The notes: a model not told the origin generated them from the sequence alone. A stretch of 29,530 nucleotides of DNA from JBCBWG01 sp964579305 (GCA_964579305.1 CAZOGY010000029.1:1-29530); one strand, 5' to 3'; counted from the first letter of the stretch, positions 7,125 to 15,625 are shown. Translations and numbers: made by a program.

Positions 7125-8327
7125 TTGGCCAAGCATTATATGCACTTTCAGAAACCGGCTCTTGCGCGCACCGGCACCGAGGCCAGTAAAACCAAGGCGC
7201 GATCTGCCCATGGCCGATGGCGCGGATTTGCCGTTGCAACTCTTGTCGCCGGCCTCATGGCACCGAGCGTCGCGCATGCGGCCGATGCGGATGGCCGCGA
7301 CGCGTCATCGGCTTCGGGACGCGAAGCCAAATCGATATCACGTTTGGCGGATGGCTCGGTGATTGGGCAGCTCTGCCGGGCCGTCACCAGGCTAGGTGCG
7401 CGCGGCATCGAAACGCGTGCGGCCCATCCATTGGTCGGGACGGCTTATGCAGCGCGGCTCGGCGAGACGATCAAGCAGCCCGGCGTGCTGGTCTCGCTGC
7501 TGCGGTCTGCGGACTTCGTGCTGCTTGGCGAGACGCATGATAACCCGCAACACCATCAGATCCAGGCTTGCCTGCTGGATGCGTTGGCGGAGGGGCGCAA
7601 AGCTTCTGTCGTGTTTGAACACATCCGGATCGACAAAGCTGACGCGCTGCAAGACTACCTCAAGCGGCCTGATGCGACGCCGCAAGGGCTCGGTGCCGCG
7701 ATCCAATGGTCGCAACAGGGCTGGCCCCCTTGGTCTGAATACATGCCGATCGCACAGGTGGCGTTCCAGCGGAAGTTGCCGATCTTTGCAGGGGATGTGA
7801 CGCGCGATGCCATCCGTGACGTGGCGCGGAACGGCCTGGCTGGCCTGCCGGAGAAAGATCGTTCACGGATCGGCGTTGAACGGCCGTTGGGCCCTCCGCT
7901 TGAGACGGCGTTGCGCCAGGAACTTGTCGCGAGCCATTGCGACTTGATGCCGGCGGCAGCCTTTGGCGGCATGGCGGTTGCCCAGCGGTATCGCGATGCG
8001 CAACTTGCCGATGCGATGATATCTGCAAGACCTGATGGCGGAGCGGCGGTCCTGATTGCTGGCAATGGCCATGTTCGTGCAGACCGGGCGGTGCCCTGGC
8101 ATTTGCGACGCCGCGCGCCGCAGTCGCGTGCGTTTGTCGTCGCCCTTGCCGAAGTCGATGGTTCGGCAACGGGCCCGGCTGATTATGTGCCCAAAGATCC
8201 CTCGGGCCGGCCAGCCGTTGATATTGTTGTCTTCACCGAGCGTGCTGCGCGCAAAGACCCGTGCGCTGAGATGCGCAAGCGATTTCAGACGAAGCCGTCA
8301 CAGGGCAAGTCCGACCGCGCAAATTGA
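7125..8327 (+). CDS. ChaN-like exported haem-binding-family protein
   Basis: A 400-residue protein of the ChaN/Tiki-like family (Cofac_haem_bdg type; ChaN is a haem-binding lipoprotein of Campylobacter). Its biochemical role here is inferred only from family. The N-terminus has a basic stretch, a hydrophobic core (GFAVATLVAGLMAPSV) and an AHA signal-peptidase site, so the protein is probably periplasmic. No lipobox cysteine is seen, unlike ChaN itself. Family motifs are VLLGETHDNPQHHQ, a conserved FEHIRIDKADALQDYL segment, GGMAVAQRYRDAQLADAM and AVLIAGNGHVRADRAVPW. The start is taken as the TTG at 7125 because GGGAG lies seven bases upstream; an in-frame ATG at 7140 is the alternative. It is 24 bases downstream of carA. 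Confidence 0.8.
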   Translation: MAKHYMHFQKPALARTGTEASKTKARSAHGRWRGFAVATLVAGLMAPSVAHAADADGRDASSASGREAKSISRLADGSVIGQLCRAVTRLGARGIETRAAHPLVGTAYAARLGETIKQPGVLVSLLRSADFVLLGETHDNPQHHQIQACLLDALAEGRKASVVFEHIRIDKADALQDYLKRPDATPQGLGAAIQWSQQGWPPWSEYMPIAQVAFQRKLPIFAGDVTRDAIRDVARNGLAGLPEKDRSRIGVERPLGPPLETALRQELVASHCDLMPAAAFGGMAVAQRYRDAQLADAMISARPDGGAAVLIAGNGHVRADRAVPWHLRRRAPQSRAFVVALAEVDGSATGPADYVPKDPSGRPAVDIVVFTERAARKDPCAEMRKRFQTKPSQGKSDRAN

Positions 8328-8348
8328 TTTCGCCGTTGTGAGACCATT

Positions 8349-8434
8349 CACCCGAGCCCTGTCCTACGCCCTTGGAAATGTCTCGGGTGGATGCGTCGTC
8401 GCGCCGTGATCTCACCGGATATCCCGCGAGATCA
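8349..8434. terminator. Candidate bidirectional terminator between convergent genes
   Basis: Two inverted repeats lie between the convergent ChaN-like gene and crtI: CACCCGAG (8349-8356) with CTCGGGTG (8382-8389), and TGATCTC (8407-8413) with GAGATCA (8428-8434), the latter overlapping the crtI stop codon. Neither is followed by a good T tract on either strand, so intrinsic termination is only a guess from position and pairing. Confidence 0.3.
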
Positions 8435-9970
8435 GGCGGCTTTGGCGGTCGTCAAGTCCGGAACGAGTTTCTCGATCACTTTGGCGGAACACACGACGCC
8501 GGGGAGACCTGCACCTGGGTGCGTGCCAGCGCCGACCAAGTAGAGATTTTCGATCGATTCAGAGCGATTGTGGAAACGGAACCAGGCCGACTGGGTGAAG
8601 TGCGGCGCGATTGAGAAGCCGGCGCCCTGGAAACTCAGGTAATCCGTCTCGAAGTCCGCTGGCGTCATATAGAAGTCGGCGGTCATGGTCTCGCGCAGGC
8701 CTGGCAGCATGGTCCGATCCAGCGCATCGACGATCCGTTCGCGCAAGGCTGGCCCTTCAACAGCCCAATTGATCCCTGCTTTCTGGTTGGGGACGGGGCA
8801 GAGCACGTAGAAGGAATCGCAACCGTCCGGTGCAAAGCTTGGGTCGGTCGCGGTTGGGCGGTGGACGTAAAGCGAGAAATCTTCCGCCAGTTTGCGGCGA
8901 TGGAAAATATCATCGAGCAGTTCGCGGTAGCGCGTACCCAGCCAGATGGTGTGGTGGGCAACGTCGGGGTACTGCTTACGGGTCCCGAAATAGAGCACGT
9001 AAAGCCCCATTGACAGGCGCGAATTGCGTTTTGCGCGGGTCGCCATCGTCAGCGCGGTCTCTGGCACCATCTTGCGATACAGGTGCATCGGATCGGCGTT
9101 CGAGACGACCACGTCAGCCGGGATTTTTTCACCGGATTCCAGCACGACACCGGTTGCGCGTTTGCCGTCCAGAAGGATTTCGCGAACGGTTGTCGACAAT
9201 TCGACCTTCACGCCCTCCTCGGCCATCAGCTTGGCGAAGGCGTCGACCAAGGCGCCCGTGCCGCCCATCGCGAAAAAGACACCCCATTCGCGCTCAAGAT
9301 AGTGGATCAGGCCGTAAATGCTGGTCGTGTTGAAGGGGCTGCCACCAACAAGCAAGGGTTGGATTGAGAACGCTTCTCGGAGTTTTGGATGCCGCAAGTA
9401 TTTGCAGATCAGTTGCCAGACGGTGCGGTCGGTCCGCAAGGTGGCGAGGCGCGGGATCTGGCCGAGCATCATGGGAAGTGAGTGGAATGGCTGATCAGCC
9501 AAGTTCGTGAAACCCGCGTCAAACAGCTTTTTTGAGTGCGCCAGCATGCGCTTATAGCCGTCGACGTCGGCGGGCTCGAACTTCGCGATCTCCGCCAGCG
9601 TGTCCTCGACCGTGCCGCCGTAATCGAACGTGGAGCCATCCTGGAAGTAGAACCGATACCAGGGGGCAAGCGGCGCGAACGTGACGTAATCTTCGCGGCG
9701 TTTGCCAAACAACTCAAAGATCTCGTCGAACAGGAACGGCGCCGTGATCACGGTTGGGCCAGCATCATGCTTGAAGCCATCGCGCTCAAAAACTTGCGCA
9801 CGCCCGCCCAAACGGGACGCACGGTCGATCAGGGTCACGTCGTAGCCGCGTGCCCGCAAGCGCAGCGCGGCCGCAATGCCCCCAAATCCGCCGCCGATCA
9901 CGACTGCTCGTGAACCGGATGCGGCATTGGCTTTGCCGGTTTCCGCAGCCTCAATCAGCGACCCGTCCAT
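8432..9970 (-). CDS. crtI: Phytoene desaturase CrtI (lycopene-forming type)
   Basis: CrtI is a FAD-dependent, membrane-associated enzyme that introduces double bonds into phytoene to give lycopene (neurosporene in some relatives). It has 512 residues. The N-terminal dinucleotide-binding fold is VVIGGGFGGIAAALRLRARG, ending in the acidic residue of VTLIDRASRLGGRA, followed by the family block FERDGFKHDAGPTVIT. The C-terminal FAD/family signature is NLYLVGAGTHPGAGLPGV. The first 20 residues before the fold are variable; the ATG at 9970 is the only good start. The stop of fni lies 19 bases upstream on the same strand, so fni-crtI form an operon. The number of desaturation steps cannot be read from the sequence, but crtY and crtW nearby imply lycopene. 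Neighbouring crt genes make the assignment firm. Confidence 0.96.
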   Translation of the reverse strand: MDGSLIEAAETGKANAASGSRAVVIGGGFGGIAAALRLRARGYDVTLIDRASRLGGRAQVFERDGFKHDAGPTVITAPFLFDEIFELFGKRREDYVTFAPLAPWYRFYFQDGSTFDYGGTVEDTLAEIAKFEPADVDGYKRMLAHSKKLFDAGFTNLADQPFHSLPMMLGQIPRLATLRTDRTVWQLICKYLRHPKLREAFSIQPLLVGGSPFNTTSIYGLIHYLEREWGVFFAMGGTGALVDAFAKLMAEEGVKVELSTTVREILLDGKRATGVVLESGEKIPADVVVSNADPMHLYRKMVPETALTMATRAKRNSRLSMGLYVLYFGTRKQYPDVAHHTIWLGTRYRELLDDIFHRRKLAEDFSLYVHRPTATDPSFAPDGCDSFYVLCPVPNQKAGINWAVEGPALRERIVDALDRTMLPGLRETMTADFYMTPADFETDYLSFQGAGFSIAPHFTQSAWFRFHNRSESIENLYLVGAGTHPGAGLPGVVCSAKVIEKLVPDLTTAKAA

Positions 9971-9989
9971 GGGACCACTCCCTTTTCGA

Positions 9990-11012
9990 TCAAATCGTCA
10001 GCGGTGCGCGCTTGAGTGCGGCGAGCGAACCGCTTCCGGTGCAAAAGCAGGCGACTTTCAATTGCGCGATGGTCGTTTCTACCGTCGCCACAACAGCCTC
10101 GGGCCCCTCGAGTGCGGCATGAAGCAAGTGTGCAGCTTGACCAACGATATCAGCCCCGAGACGGATTGCCTTTGCGACATCAATGCCATCACGGATGCCG
10201 CCAGAAGCGATGATGGGGGTATCCGGGCAAAGGCCACGAACTTCAAGCAGGGACTGCGGCGTCGGAATGCCCCAGTCGCGGAAAGCCGCGGCGATTGCAG
10301 CCTGCGATGGGGTGTCGGCGCGCTCGGATTCGACGGCGGCCCAACTCGTTCCGCCCTGGCCGGCAACGTCGATGGCGCTAATGCCAAGGTCCACCAGTTT
10401 GCGCGCGGTGGCGCCCGAAATGCCGCAGCCGACTTCCTTGGCGATGATTGGAACCTGTGCGGCGGCGACGAGGGCGGCCAATTGCTTGGACAGGCCGCGC
10501 CAGTCGGTGTCGCCGCCGGCCTGCACGGCTTCCTGCAGCGGGTTCAGGTGCACGATGAGCGCATCGGCCTCAATCATGTCCACGGCGCGCAAGGCCTTTT
10601 GCGGGTCCGGCCAAGCCGCTATCTGGGCTGCGCCGACGTTGGCCATAATCGGGACGCTTGGGGCCAGTTGTCGCAACCGGCGTCCAAGTCCGCTATCACC
10701 TTCAGCCTCGATGGCGATCCGTTGGGAGCCGACGGCGAGCGCGATTTTCAGAGCCTCAGCGGCTTCGGCAAGGGCTGCGTTAATCTGCTCTGCCCGTGCG
10801 GGGCCGCCCGTCATGGAGGAGATGAGCAATGGGGCGTGGAGCGTACGGCCAAGGAGTTGCGTTGCCAGATCAATCTCGGACATGGCGATTTCCGGCATCG
10901 CCTCGTGCACGAATTGAAACGCGTCGAACGCGGACTCCTTGCGGGTGGGGCCGACATCGCGCGATAGGACGATGTCGAGATGCTGGTCTTTGCGCTGGCG
11001 GATTTGGGACAT
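9990..11012 (-). CDS. fni: Type 2 isopentenyl-diphosphate delta-isomerase (FMN-dependent)
   Basis: Interconverts IPP and DMAPP using reduced FMN and Mg2+, feeding isoprenoid and carotenoid synthesis. It is a TIM-barrel protein of 340 residues from the chosen start, typical of the family. Motifs seen are RKDQHLDIVL at the N-terminus, APLLISSMTGG, the ALAVGSQR block, HLNPLQEAVQ, IIAKEVGCGIS, DVAGQGGTSWAAVE and the phosphate-binding IIASGGIRDGIDVAKAI. I prefer the ATG at 11012. The frame is open to an ATG at 11060, but that longer start would put the dyad operator (11040-11061) over its first codons, and the extra residues are not conserved. fni is the first gene of a leftward fni-crtI operon, divergent from crtE. 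Confidence 0.93.
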   Translation of the reverse strand: MSQIRQRKDQHLDIVLSRDVGPTRKESAFDAFQFVHEAMPEIAMSEIDLATQLLGRTLHAPLLISSMTGGPARAEQINAALAEAAEALKIALAVGSQRIAIEAEGDSGLGRRLRQLAPSVPIMANVGAAQIAAWPDPQKALRAVDMIEADALIVHLNPLQEAVQAGGDTDWRGLSKQLAALVAAAQVPIIAKEVGCGISGATARKLVDLGISAIDVAGQGGTSWAAVESERADTPSQAAIAAAFRDWGIPTPQSLLEVRGLCPDTPIIASGGIRDGIDVAKAIRLGADIVGQAAHLLHAALEGPEAVVATVETTIAQLKVACFCTGSGSLAALKRAPLTI

Positions 11013-11039
11013 GGGACGGCTGCGCGGCGAGAGTGGACA

Positions 11040-11072
11040 GATGTCAACCAAGGATGACATCTTATGGTGTCA
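11040..11072. promoter_or_regulatory. Dyad operator in the divergent fni/crtE promoter region
   Basis: GATGTCA (11040-11046) and TGACATC (11055-11061) form a perfect 7-base-pair dyad with an eight-base spacer. This contains TGT-N12-ACA (11042-11059), the published consensus for the PpsR/CrtJ repressors of carotenoid and photosynthesis genes. A third half-site, TGTCA, lies at 11068-11072, so half-sites start at 11042, 11055 and 11068, exactly 13 bases apart with alternating orientation. Position between the two divergent crt operons supports regulation of both. The regulator itself is not in the window, so the PpsR link is inference; other dimeric repressors also bind such dyads. Confidence 0.6.
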
Positions 11073-11184
11073 CAGACCATGGAAACATCAAGGTCACGGT
11101 CTGCGCAGCCCTGACGAGCAGCAGGTCTTTTGCTGAACGGTGGGGTCTGTGAGACGGAACCAAGACGGCACTGGGGCTGACCTG

Positions 11185-12246
11185 ATGGCGGATATCTCAG
11201 CGACTGCGCGGAGCTCGGCGCGGACACACACAGCGCGAGCGGGCGATTTGACGCGTGGCGAACGCGCCTCCGTCGGGCCGCATCACGGCCCACCGAAAAC
11301 GAGCGAGGCCGAGGCGGTTGTCGGCGCGCAGGCCACCGAAAAACGCAACGACGATTCCGCGGTGGTCGCAACGGCTCAGGCAATAAAAGCGGCTGTGGAT
11401 CGCGAGCTTGATCTGATCGTTCCCGAAACGATGCGGCCTGTGATGTTGGCGGAGGCCATGCGGCACGGGCTTTTGGCGCCGGCCAAGCGCATCCGCTCTA
11501 TCCTTTTGGTGATGTCTGCTGATTTGTTTGGGGCCGATCGGGCGCATGCGATCCGCGCGGCAGCCGCGGTTGAATTGGTCCATGCGGCGTCGCTCGTACT
11601 GGATGATCTGCCATCGATGGATAACGCTGAGTTGCGGCGCGGACGGCAGACGACCCACCGCGCGTTCGACGAGGCGACAGCGATCCTGGCGGCCATTGCA
11701 TTGCTGAACGGCGGCTATGATGTTTTGGCGAAACTCGAGGGTATCGCAGCAGACCGGCGAGCACGGGCGATTGCGATGCTGTGCGACGCGGTTGGCTGTC
11801 AGGGTTTGAGCGGCGGCCAATTGATGGATCTGAGGCCGCAGCAGGGTTCCGGGCTGAGTGAGGTTGAGCAGGTTCATCGCGGCAAGACCGGCGCTTTATT
11901 TGCCGCCGCACTCGGGATCGGCGCGACCTTGGGGGCACCAACGCCAGCGGCCGAGCGCGTTTTCTGGGACAGCGGCATGGCGATTGGTCTTGCTTTCCAG
12001 GGCTATGACGATCTCCTGGACGTGTTTGCCGACACCGCCAAAACAGGCAAAGACGTGATGGCGGATGCGGCCAAGCCGACGATCGCATCGGTTCTGGGGC
12101 GCGCCGGTGGGGAAGCGTGGGCCAGTGCGCAATTGGCTGTGGCGGCTGACGGTCTCGCGAAGGCCGGTCATGGTCACTCCACACTCAACCGCTACGTCCA
12201 GTTGATGGCCGGGATCCTCACCGCTCCGTTATCAGCGACAGAGTGA
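11185..12246 (+). CDS. crtE: Geranylgeranyl diphosphate synthase CrtE (polyprenyl synthetase family)
   Basis: Condenses IPP with allylic diphosphates to GGPP, the precursor of phytoene. It is an all-alpha trans-prenyltransferase with both Mg2+-binding aspartate motifs: the first in LDDLPSMDNAELRRGR (near residue 140) and the second in GYDDLLDVF (near 275). GKTGALF lies between them. About 60 residues before the conserved region are low-complexity (many A, R, T, G) and match nothing I know. The ATG at 11185 is chosen; an in-frame GTG at 11140 is possible, and the true start could be later. It is the first gene of a rightward operon with an ABC exporter and crtW, divergent from fni. Product length (C20) is inferred from context; a C15 enzyme of the same family cannot be excluded by motif alone. 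Confidence 0.9.
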   Translation: MADISATARSSARTHTARAGDLTRGERASVGPHHGPPKTSEAEAVVGAQATEKRNDDSAVVATAQAIKAAVDRELDLIVPETMRPVMLAEAMRHGLLAPAKRIRSILLVMSADLFGADRAHAIRAAAAVELVHAASLVLDDLPSMDNAELRRGRQTTHRAFDEATAILAAIALLNGGYDVLAKLEGIAADRRARAIAMLCDAVGCQGLSGGQLMDLRPQQGSGLSEVEQVHRGKTGALFAAALGIGATLGAPTPAAERVFWDSGMAIGLAFQGYDDLLDVFADTAKTGKDVMADAAKPTIASVLGRAGGEAWASAQLAVAADGLAKAGHGHSTLNRYVQLMAGILTAPLSATE

Positions 12247-12264
12247 TTTCGGCGGTCCAACGCC

Positions 12265-13401
12265 GTGATCAGCGGCGTCGAAACCTTACGGCTTGCCAAC
12301 GTCGCGCTGTGGGATCTGGGCTGGCATTGCGACTTCGTTTGCGGGGAGCGGGTATTGGCATTTCTGCGCGCACGGGCGGACAAAGGGTCGGGCGCGTCAA
12401 CGGCCGATGATGGACCCGCGCATTTGCTTGAAATCGATGGTGTCGACGTGCGGTTTGGTGACCGGCGCGCGTTGCAGAATGTCACGTTGTCGGCCGACGC
12501 TGGGGAAATCCTGGTCTTGCTTGGCCCGAATGGCGCGGGCAAGTCGACCTTGATCAAGACCATTTGCGGACGGGTGCGGCGCGCTGGCGGACAGGTCTCG
12601 CTTGCGGGTGCTGACCCAGCCCGCAGTCAGAGCGCGCGCCGGGCGATCGGGATTGTGCCGCAACAAATTGCGCTGTTTGAGAAACTCACCGCGCGGGAGA
12701 ACCTGATTGCGTTCGGTCGGCTTATGGGGTTGCCGGGACGCCGGGCGCGCGGACAAGCCGACCAGCTTCTTGAGCGGGTCTCGTTGCAGGACCGCGCTGG
12801 TGACCTTGTTGCGGACCTATCGGGTGGGATGCGCCGGCGTATCAATATCGCCGCGGCACTGACCCATGCGCCGCAACTGCTGATTCTTGACGAACCGACC
12901 GCTGGGCTTGATGCGGCTGCCAAGACGGGTCTCGTTGGATTGTTGCGGGATTTGCGCAACGAGGGGCTGTCGATCCTGTTGACGACGCACGACATGGATG
13001 AGGCCGATGCGTTGGCTGACCGTGTTGCCATCCTCATCGACGGGCGTCTGCGCAGTATCGGGACGGTGCCTGAACTCGTCAGCCAGACCTTCGGCGAGCG
13101 CATGGAAATCAAGCTGATCCTGACCCAGTCGGCCATGCGCGATCCACGCGCGGAGCCAGCCGTCTCCGCCTTGCGCGAAGCGCGATTGACGCCAGCCGAT
13201 GGTGGGCGAACCTGGACTGGTTTCGTGGAAGGGGGATCGCGGGCGCTGGGCGAACTGTTGGACGTGACCGCAGGCGGCGGGCTTGTGGCGCACGTGGGTG
13301 TGCGCCAGCCCGGCCTTGATGCGCTCTTGCGTGTTGCGACACTGGAAGCTGGTGATCAGGCGTCGGCGGATGGGAAAGAGTTTCAGGCGGGGGCTGCGTA
13401 A
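12265..13401 (+). CDS. ABC transporter ATP-binding protein (ABC-2 exporter type)
   Basis: The nucleotide-binding subunit of an ABC-2 type exporter; it powers the permease encoded next. Motifs in order are Walker A GPNGAGKST, the Q-loop in GIVPQQIALFEKLTARENL, the ABC signature LSGGMRRR, Walker B LLILDEPTAGLD and the switch histidine in TTHDMDEADALADR. A C-terminal extension of about 110 residues is typical of drug/lipid-exporter ATPases. The start is uncertain. A GTG at 12265 opens the frame 18 bases after crtE, but a TTG at 12355 has GGGGAG seven bases upstream and would give a 348-residue protein starting nearer the conserved domain. The stop overlaps the permease ATG in taATG, so the two are translationally coupled. 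The substrate is unknown. Confidence 0.92.
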   Translation: MISGVETLRLANVALWDLGWHCDFVCGERVLAFLRARADKGSGASTADDGPAHLLEIDGVDVRFGDRRALQNVTLSADAGEILVLLGPNGAGKSTLIKTICGRVRRAGGQVSLAGADPARSQSARRAIGIVPQQIALFEKLTARENLIAFGRLMGLPGRRARGQADQLLERVSLQDRAGDLVADLSGGMRRRINIAAALTHAPQLLILDEPTAGLDAAAKTGLVGLLRDLRNEGLSILLTTHDMDEADALADRVAILIDGRLRSIGTVPELVSQTFGERMEIKLILTQSAMRDPRAEPAVSALREARLTPADGGRTWTGFVEGGSRALGELLDVTAGGGLVAHVGVRQPGLDALLRVATLEAGDQASADGKEFQAGAA

Positions 13402-14696
13402 TGCGCCTTGCAATCTTCAAGGCAATGGCGCTCGGTTTGATGCGCGACCGGGCCGGTTTGGCCATGGCGTTTGCCCTGCCGCCGCTGGTTTATCTTTTGT
13501 TTGCTGCCGTCTTTGCCGCCGCGAGTACGGGGGATCTGACCGTGCGGCTGGCAGTCGTCGACGACTTGAAGAGCGCGCAGTCAGAGCGCCTGGTGCGCTG
13601 GCTTTTTGAAGACCAGAGATTGTCGCGCGTGCCGTTGCCCTCGGGCACTGCTGCGGCGCGGGATGACGACCAATCGGCACCAGCCACCGCCGAGGATCAG
13701 GCCAATCTCGCCATCGCCAACGTGGTGGACCTGGTCAGGTCCGGCGCCGCCGATGTTGGTCTCGTGATCCGCCGCGATGGGCGCCCGCTCGATGACATCT
13801 CGCAAGATGGCAAGTTGCCGTTGGTGGTGGTGGCCAATCCCGCCAGGGCCATTTCACTTTCGATTACCGAAGGGATTTTGCAGGACGCCTATTTCAACGC
13901 GATCCCCGAGGCGGCGCTGCGCAGCGTTGCTGACCAGATCGACAAACGGTTTGCCCCGTTCACTGATCAGCAGCGGCAACGGGTTGAGCGTGGCTTGACG
14001 GCGATGGGCCGGTCGCGGGTCTCACCGGTTTCGCGCGATGGCGATCTGCGCTTGAACCGCGTCTATGAAACGCGCAATGCCTTGCCAGCGGGTCAGATCC
14101 CGATCGCCGTCATCTATTATGCCGGTGCTGTCACAATCATGTTTCTGCTGTTTTCGGCGCTGACTGGCGCAATGAGCCTGTTGGAAGAACGCGAGACGGG
14201 GCTGCTGGACCGGCTTGCAACGTCGCCGGGCGGACCGGGCGTGGTGATCGACGGAAAATTCCTATTCCTCGTTTTGCAAGGCCTTGTTCAAGCAACAATT
14301 ATATTTGCTGTGGCTTGGCTCGGTTTCGGTGTGAGGCTGCCCGATCATGCCGGGGTGTGGTTCGTCACGGTTTTTGCGTCCGCGATTGCGGCAGCAGGGC
14401 TTGCGCTTGCGTTCGTTGCAAGCTGCCGGACGCGTCAGCAGGCGCATACGCTTGGCCAGATGGGGATCGTGATCCTGGCTGCGATTGGCGGAAGCATGGT
14501 GCCGCGTTACCTGATGCCGGCAGAGATCCAGGTTGCGGGCTGGGCCACGCCCACAACATGGACGATCGAAGCGGTCATGGCGATTTTTCATCGGTCCGAA
14601 CCGGCCACAGCCATCGTTGTCAACTGGTGCGTGCTGGCGGTCATCGGTGTCGCGGGCCTGATTGTCGCGCGTATCCTGGTGCGCCGCGCGTTATAA
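13401..14696 (+). CDS. ABC-2 type transporter permease
   Basis: The membrane subunit (431 residues) partnering the preceding ATPase. The topology is that of ABC-2 permeases with a large extracytoplasmic domain: one helix near residues 18-42 (GLAMAFALPPLVYLLFAAVF), a soluble region of about 190 residues, then about five helices from residue 235 on. The cytoplasmic coupling segment SLLEERETGLLDRLATSP is characteristic of the family (YhhJ/YadH-like). The ATG overlaps the stop codon of the ATPase gene by one base. crtW follows 79 bases downstream on the same strand. Its substrate cannot be read from the sequence. Placement between crtE and crtW suggests a lipid or isoprenoid-derived cargo, but that is inference. 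Confidence 0.9.
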   Translation: MRLAIFKAMALGLMRDRAGLAMAFALPPLVYLLFAAVFAAASTGDLTVRLAVVDDLKSAQSERLVRWLFEDQRLSRVPLPSGTAAARDDDQSAPATAEDQANLAIANVVDLVRSGAADVGLVIRRDGRPLDDISQDGKLPLVVVANPARAISLSITEGILQDAYFNAIPEAALRSVADQIDKRFAPFTDQQRQRVERGLTAMGRSRVSPVSRDGDLRLNRVYETRNALPAGQIPIAVIYYAGAVTIMFLLFSALTGAMSLLEERETGLLDRLATSPGGPGVVIDGKFLFLVLQGLVQATIIFAVAWLGFGVRLPDHAGVWFVTVFASAIAAAGLALAFVASCRTRQQAHTLGQMGIVILAAIGGSMVPRYLMPAEIQVAGWATPTTWTIEAVMAIFHRSEPATAIVVNWCVLAVIGVAGLIVARILVRRAL

Positions 14697-14775
14697 TGGC
14701 CGCAGGCAAAGCGCTGGAGGCACACTGAGACGCGCATTTGCGTGTTGCGGCGTTGGATTGCATGGAGCCATGATC

Positions 14776-15594
14776 ATGGATGCAAATGAAGCGCTGCCGG
14801 CAGAACCCGCTGCCAAGCCGACACCCGAGGCGATGGCAGCCGACATGCGTCACCAGGCACGCGTCGGGCTTCTGCTTGCGGCCCTGATTATCGGTGCGTT
14901 TGTCACAGTCCACATTTATGCGATCTTCTTTTTTGAGTGGCGTTGGGAAACGGCGCCGCTCGGCATAGCGCTTATGGCGCTGTTGACGTGGCTCTATGTC
15001 GGCCTGTTTATCGTGGCCCACGATTGCATGCATGGCTCGTTGGTTCCACTGCGGCCTGTTTGGAACCGTTGGGTTGGCCGGCTCTGCCTGTTTCTTTATG
15101 CCGGCTTCTCGTTTGATTTCATGAACCGCAAGCATCACTTGCATCATCGCCATGCCGGTACCGCGGATGATCCAGACTTCCACGATCAAGAGCCGCACGC
15201 GTTTTGGGCTTGGTATTGGAAATTCTTCTCGGAGTATTTTTCCGGGCGCGAGATTATCGTGATCGCCGTTGGCGTCTGGGCCTACATCCTGCTACTCGGT
15301 GCGCCGTTGGAAAACGTCTTGTTGTTCTGGTCCGTGCCGGCAATTGTTTCGTCTGTTCAGCTTTTTACGTTCGGCACGTATCTTCCCCACAAGCCAGGCG
15401 ATCCGGCGTTCGCTGACCGGCATAACTCACGCACGAACCATTATCCGTGGTGGCTGTCGCTATTGACGTGTTTCCATTTTGGTTATCACCACGAACACCA
15501 TGCGGTTCCGAATGCACCGTGGTGGCGTCTACCAAAGGTGCATGCCGAAGCGCTTGGGCGCGGGGAAACGGGTACGCTGGCCACGTCCAATTAA
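14776..15594 (+). CDS. crtW: Beta-carotene 4-ketolase CrtW
   Basis: A di-iron membrane oxygenase of the fatty-acid-desaturase superfamily that adds keto groups at C4/C4' of beta-ionone rings, turning beta-carotene into echinenone and canthaxanthin. The histidine clusters are all present: HDCMHG (from His82), KHHLHHRHAGTADDPDFH (from about 119) and FHFGYHHEHH (from His234), followed by the CrtW-typical PWWRLP. The FADRHNSRTNHYPWWLSLLT segment is also CrtW-like and separates it from CrtR/CrtZ hydroxylases. There are about four hydrophobic segments. ATG 14776 is chosen because GGAG lies eight bases upstream; ATG 14770 is in frame but too close to that site. It is the last gene of the crtE-ABC-ABC-crtW run. 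Confidence in ketolase over plain desaturase is high. Confidence 0.93.
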   Translation: MDANEALPAEPAAKPTPEAMAADMRHQARVGLLLAALIIGAFVTVHIYAIFFFEWRWETAPLGIALMALLTWLYVGLFIVAHDCMHGSLVPLRPVWNRWVGRLCLFLYAGFSFDFMNRKHHLHHRHAGTADDPDFHDQEPHAFWAWYWKFFSEYFSGREIIVIAVGVWAYILLLGAPLENVLLFWSVPAIVSSVQLFTFGTYLPHKPGDPAFADRHNSRTNHYPWWLSLLTCFHFGYHHEHHAVPNAPWWRLPKVHAEALGRGETGTLATSN

Positions 15595-15625
15595 GATGTT
15601 TCGCGCGCGCTCTAACGGACGGGCG

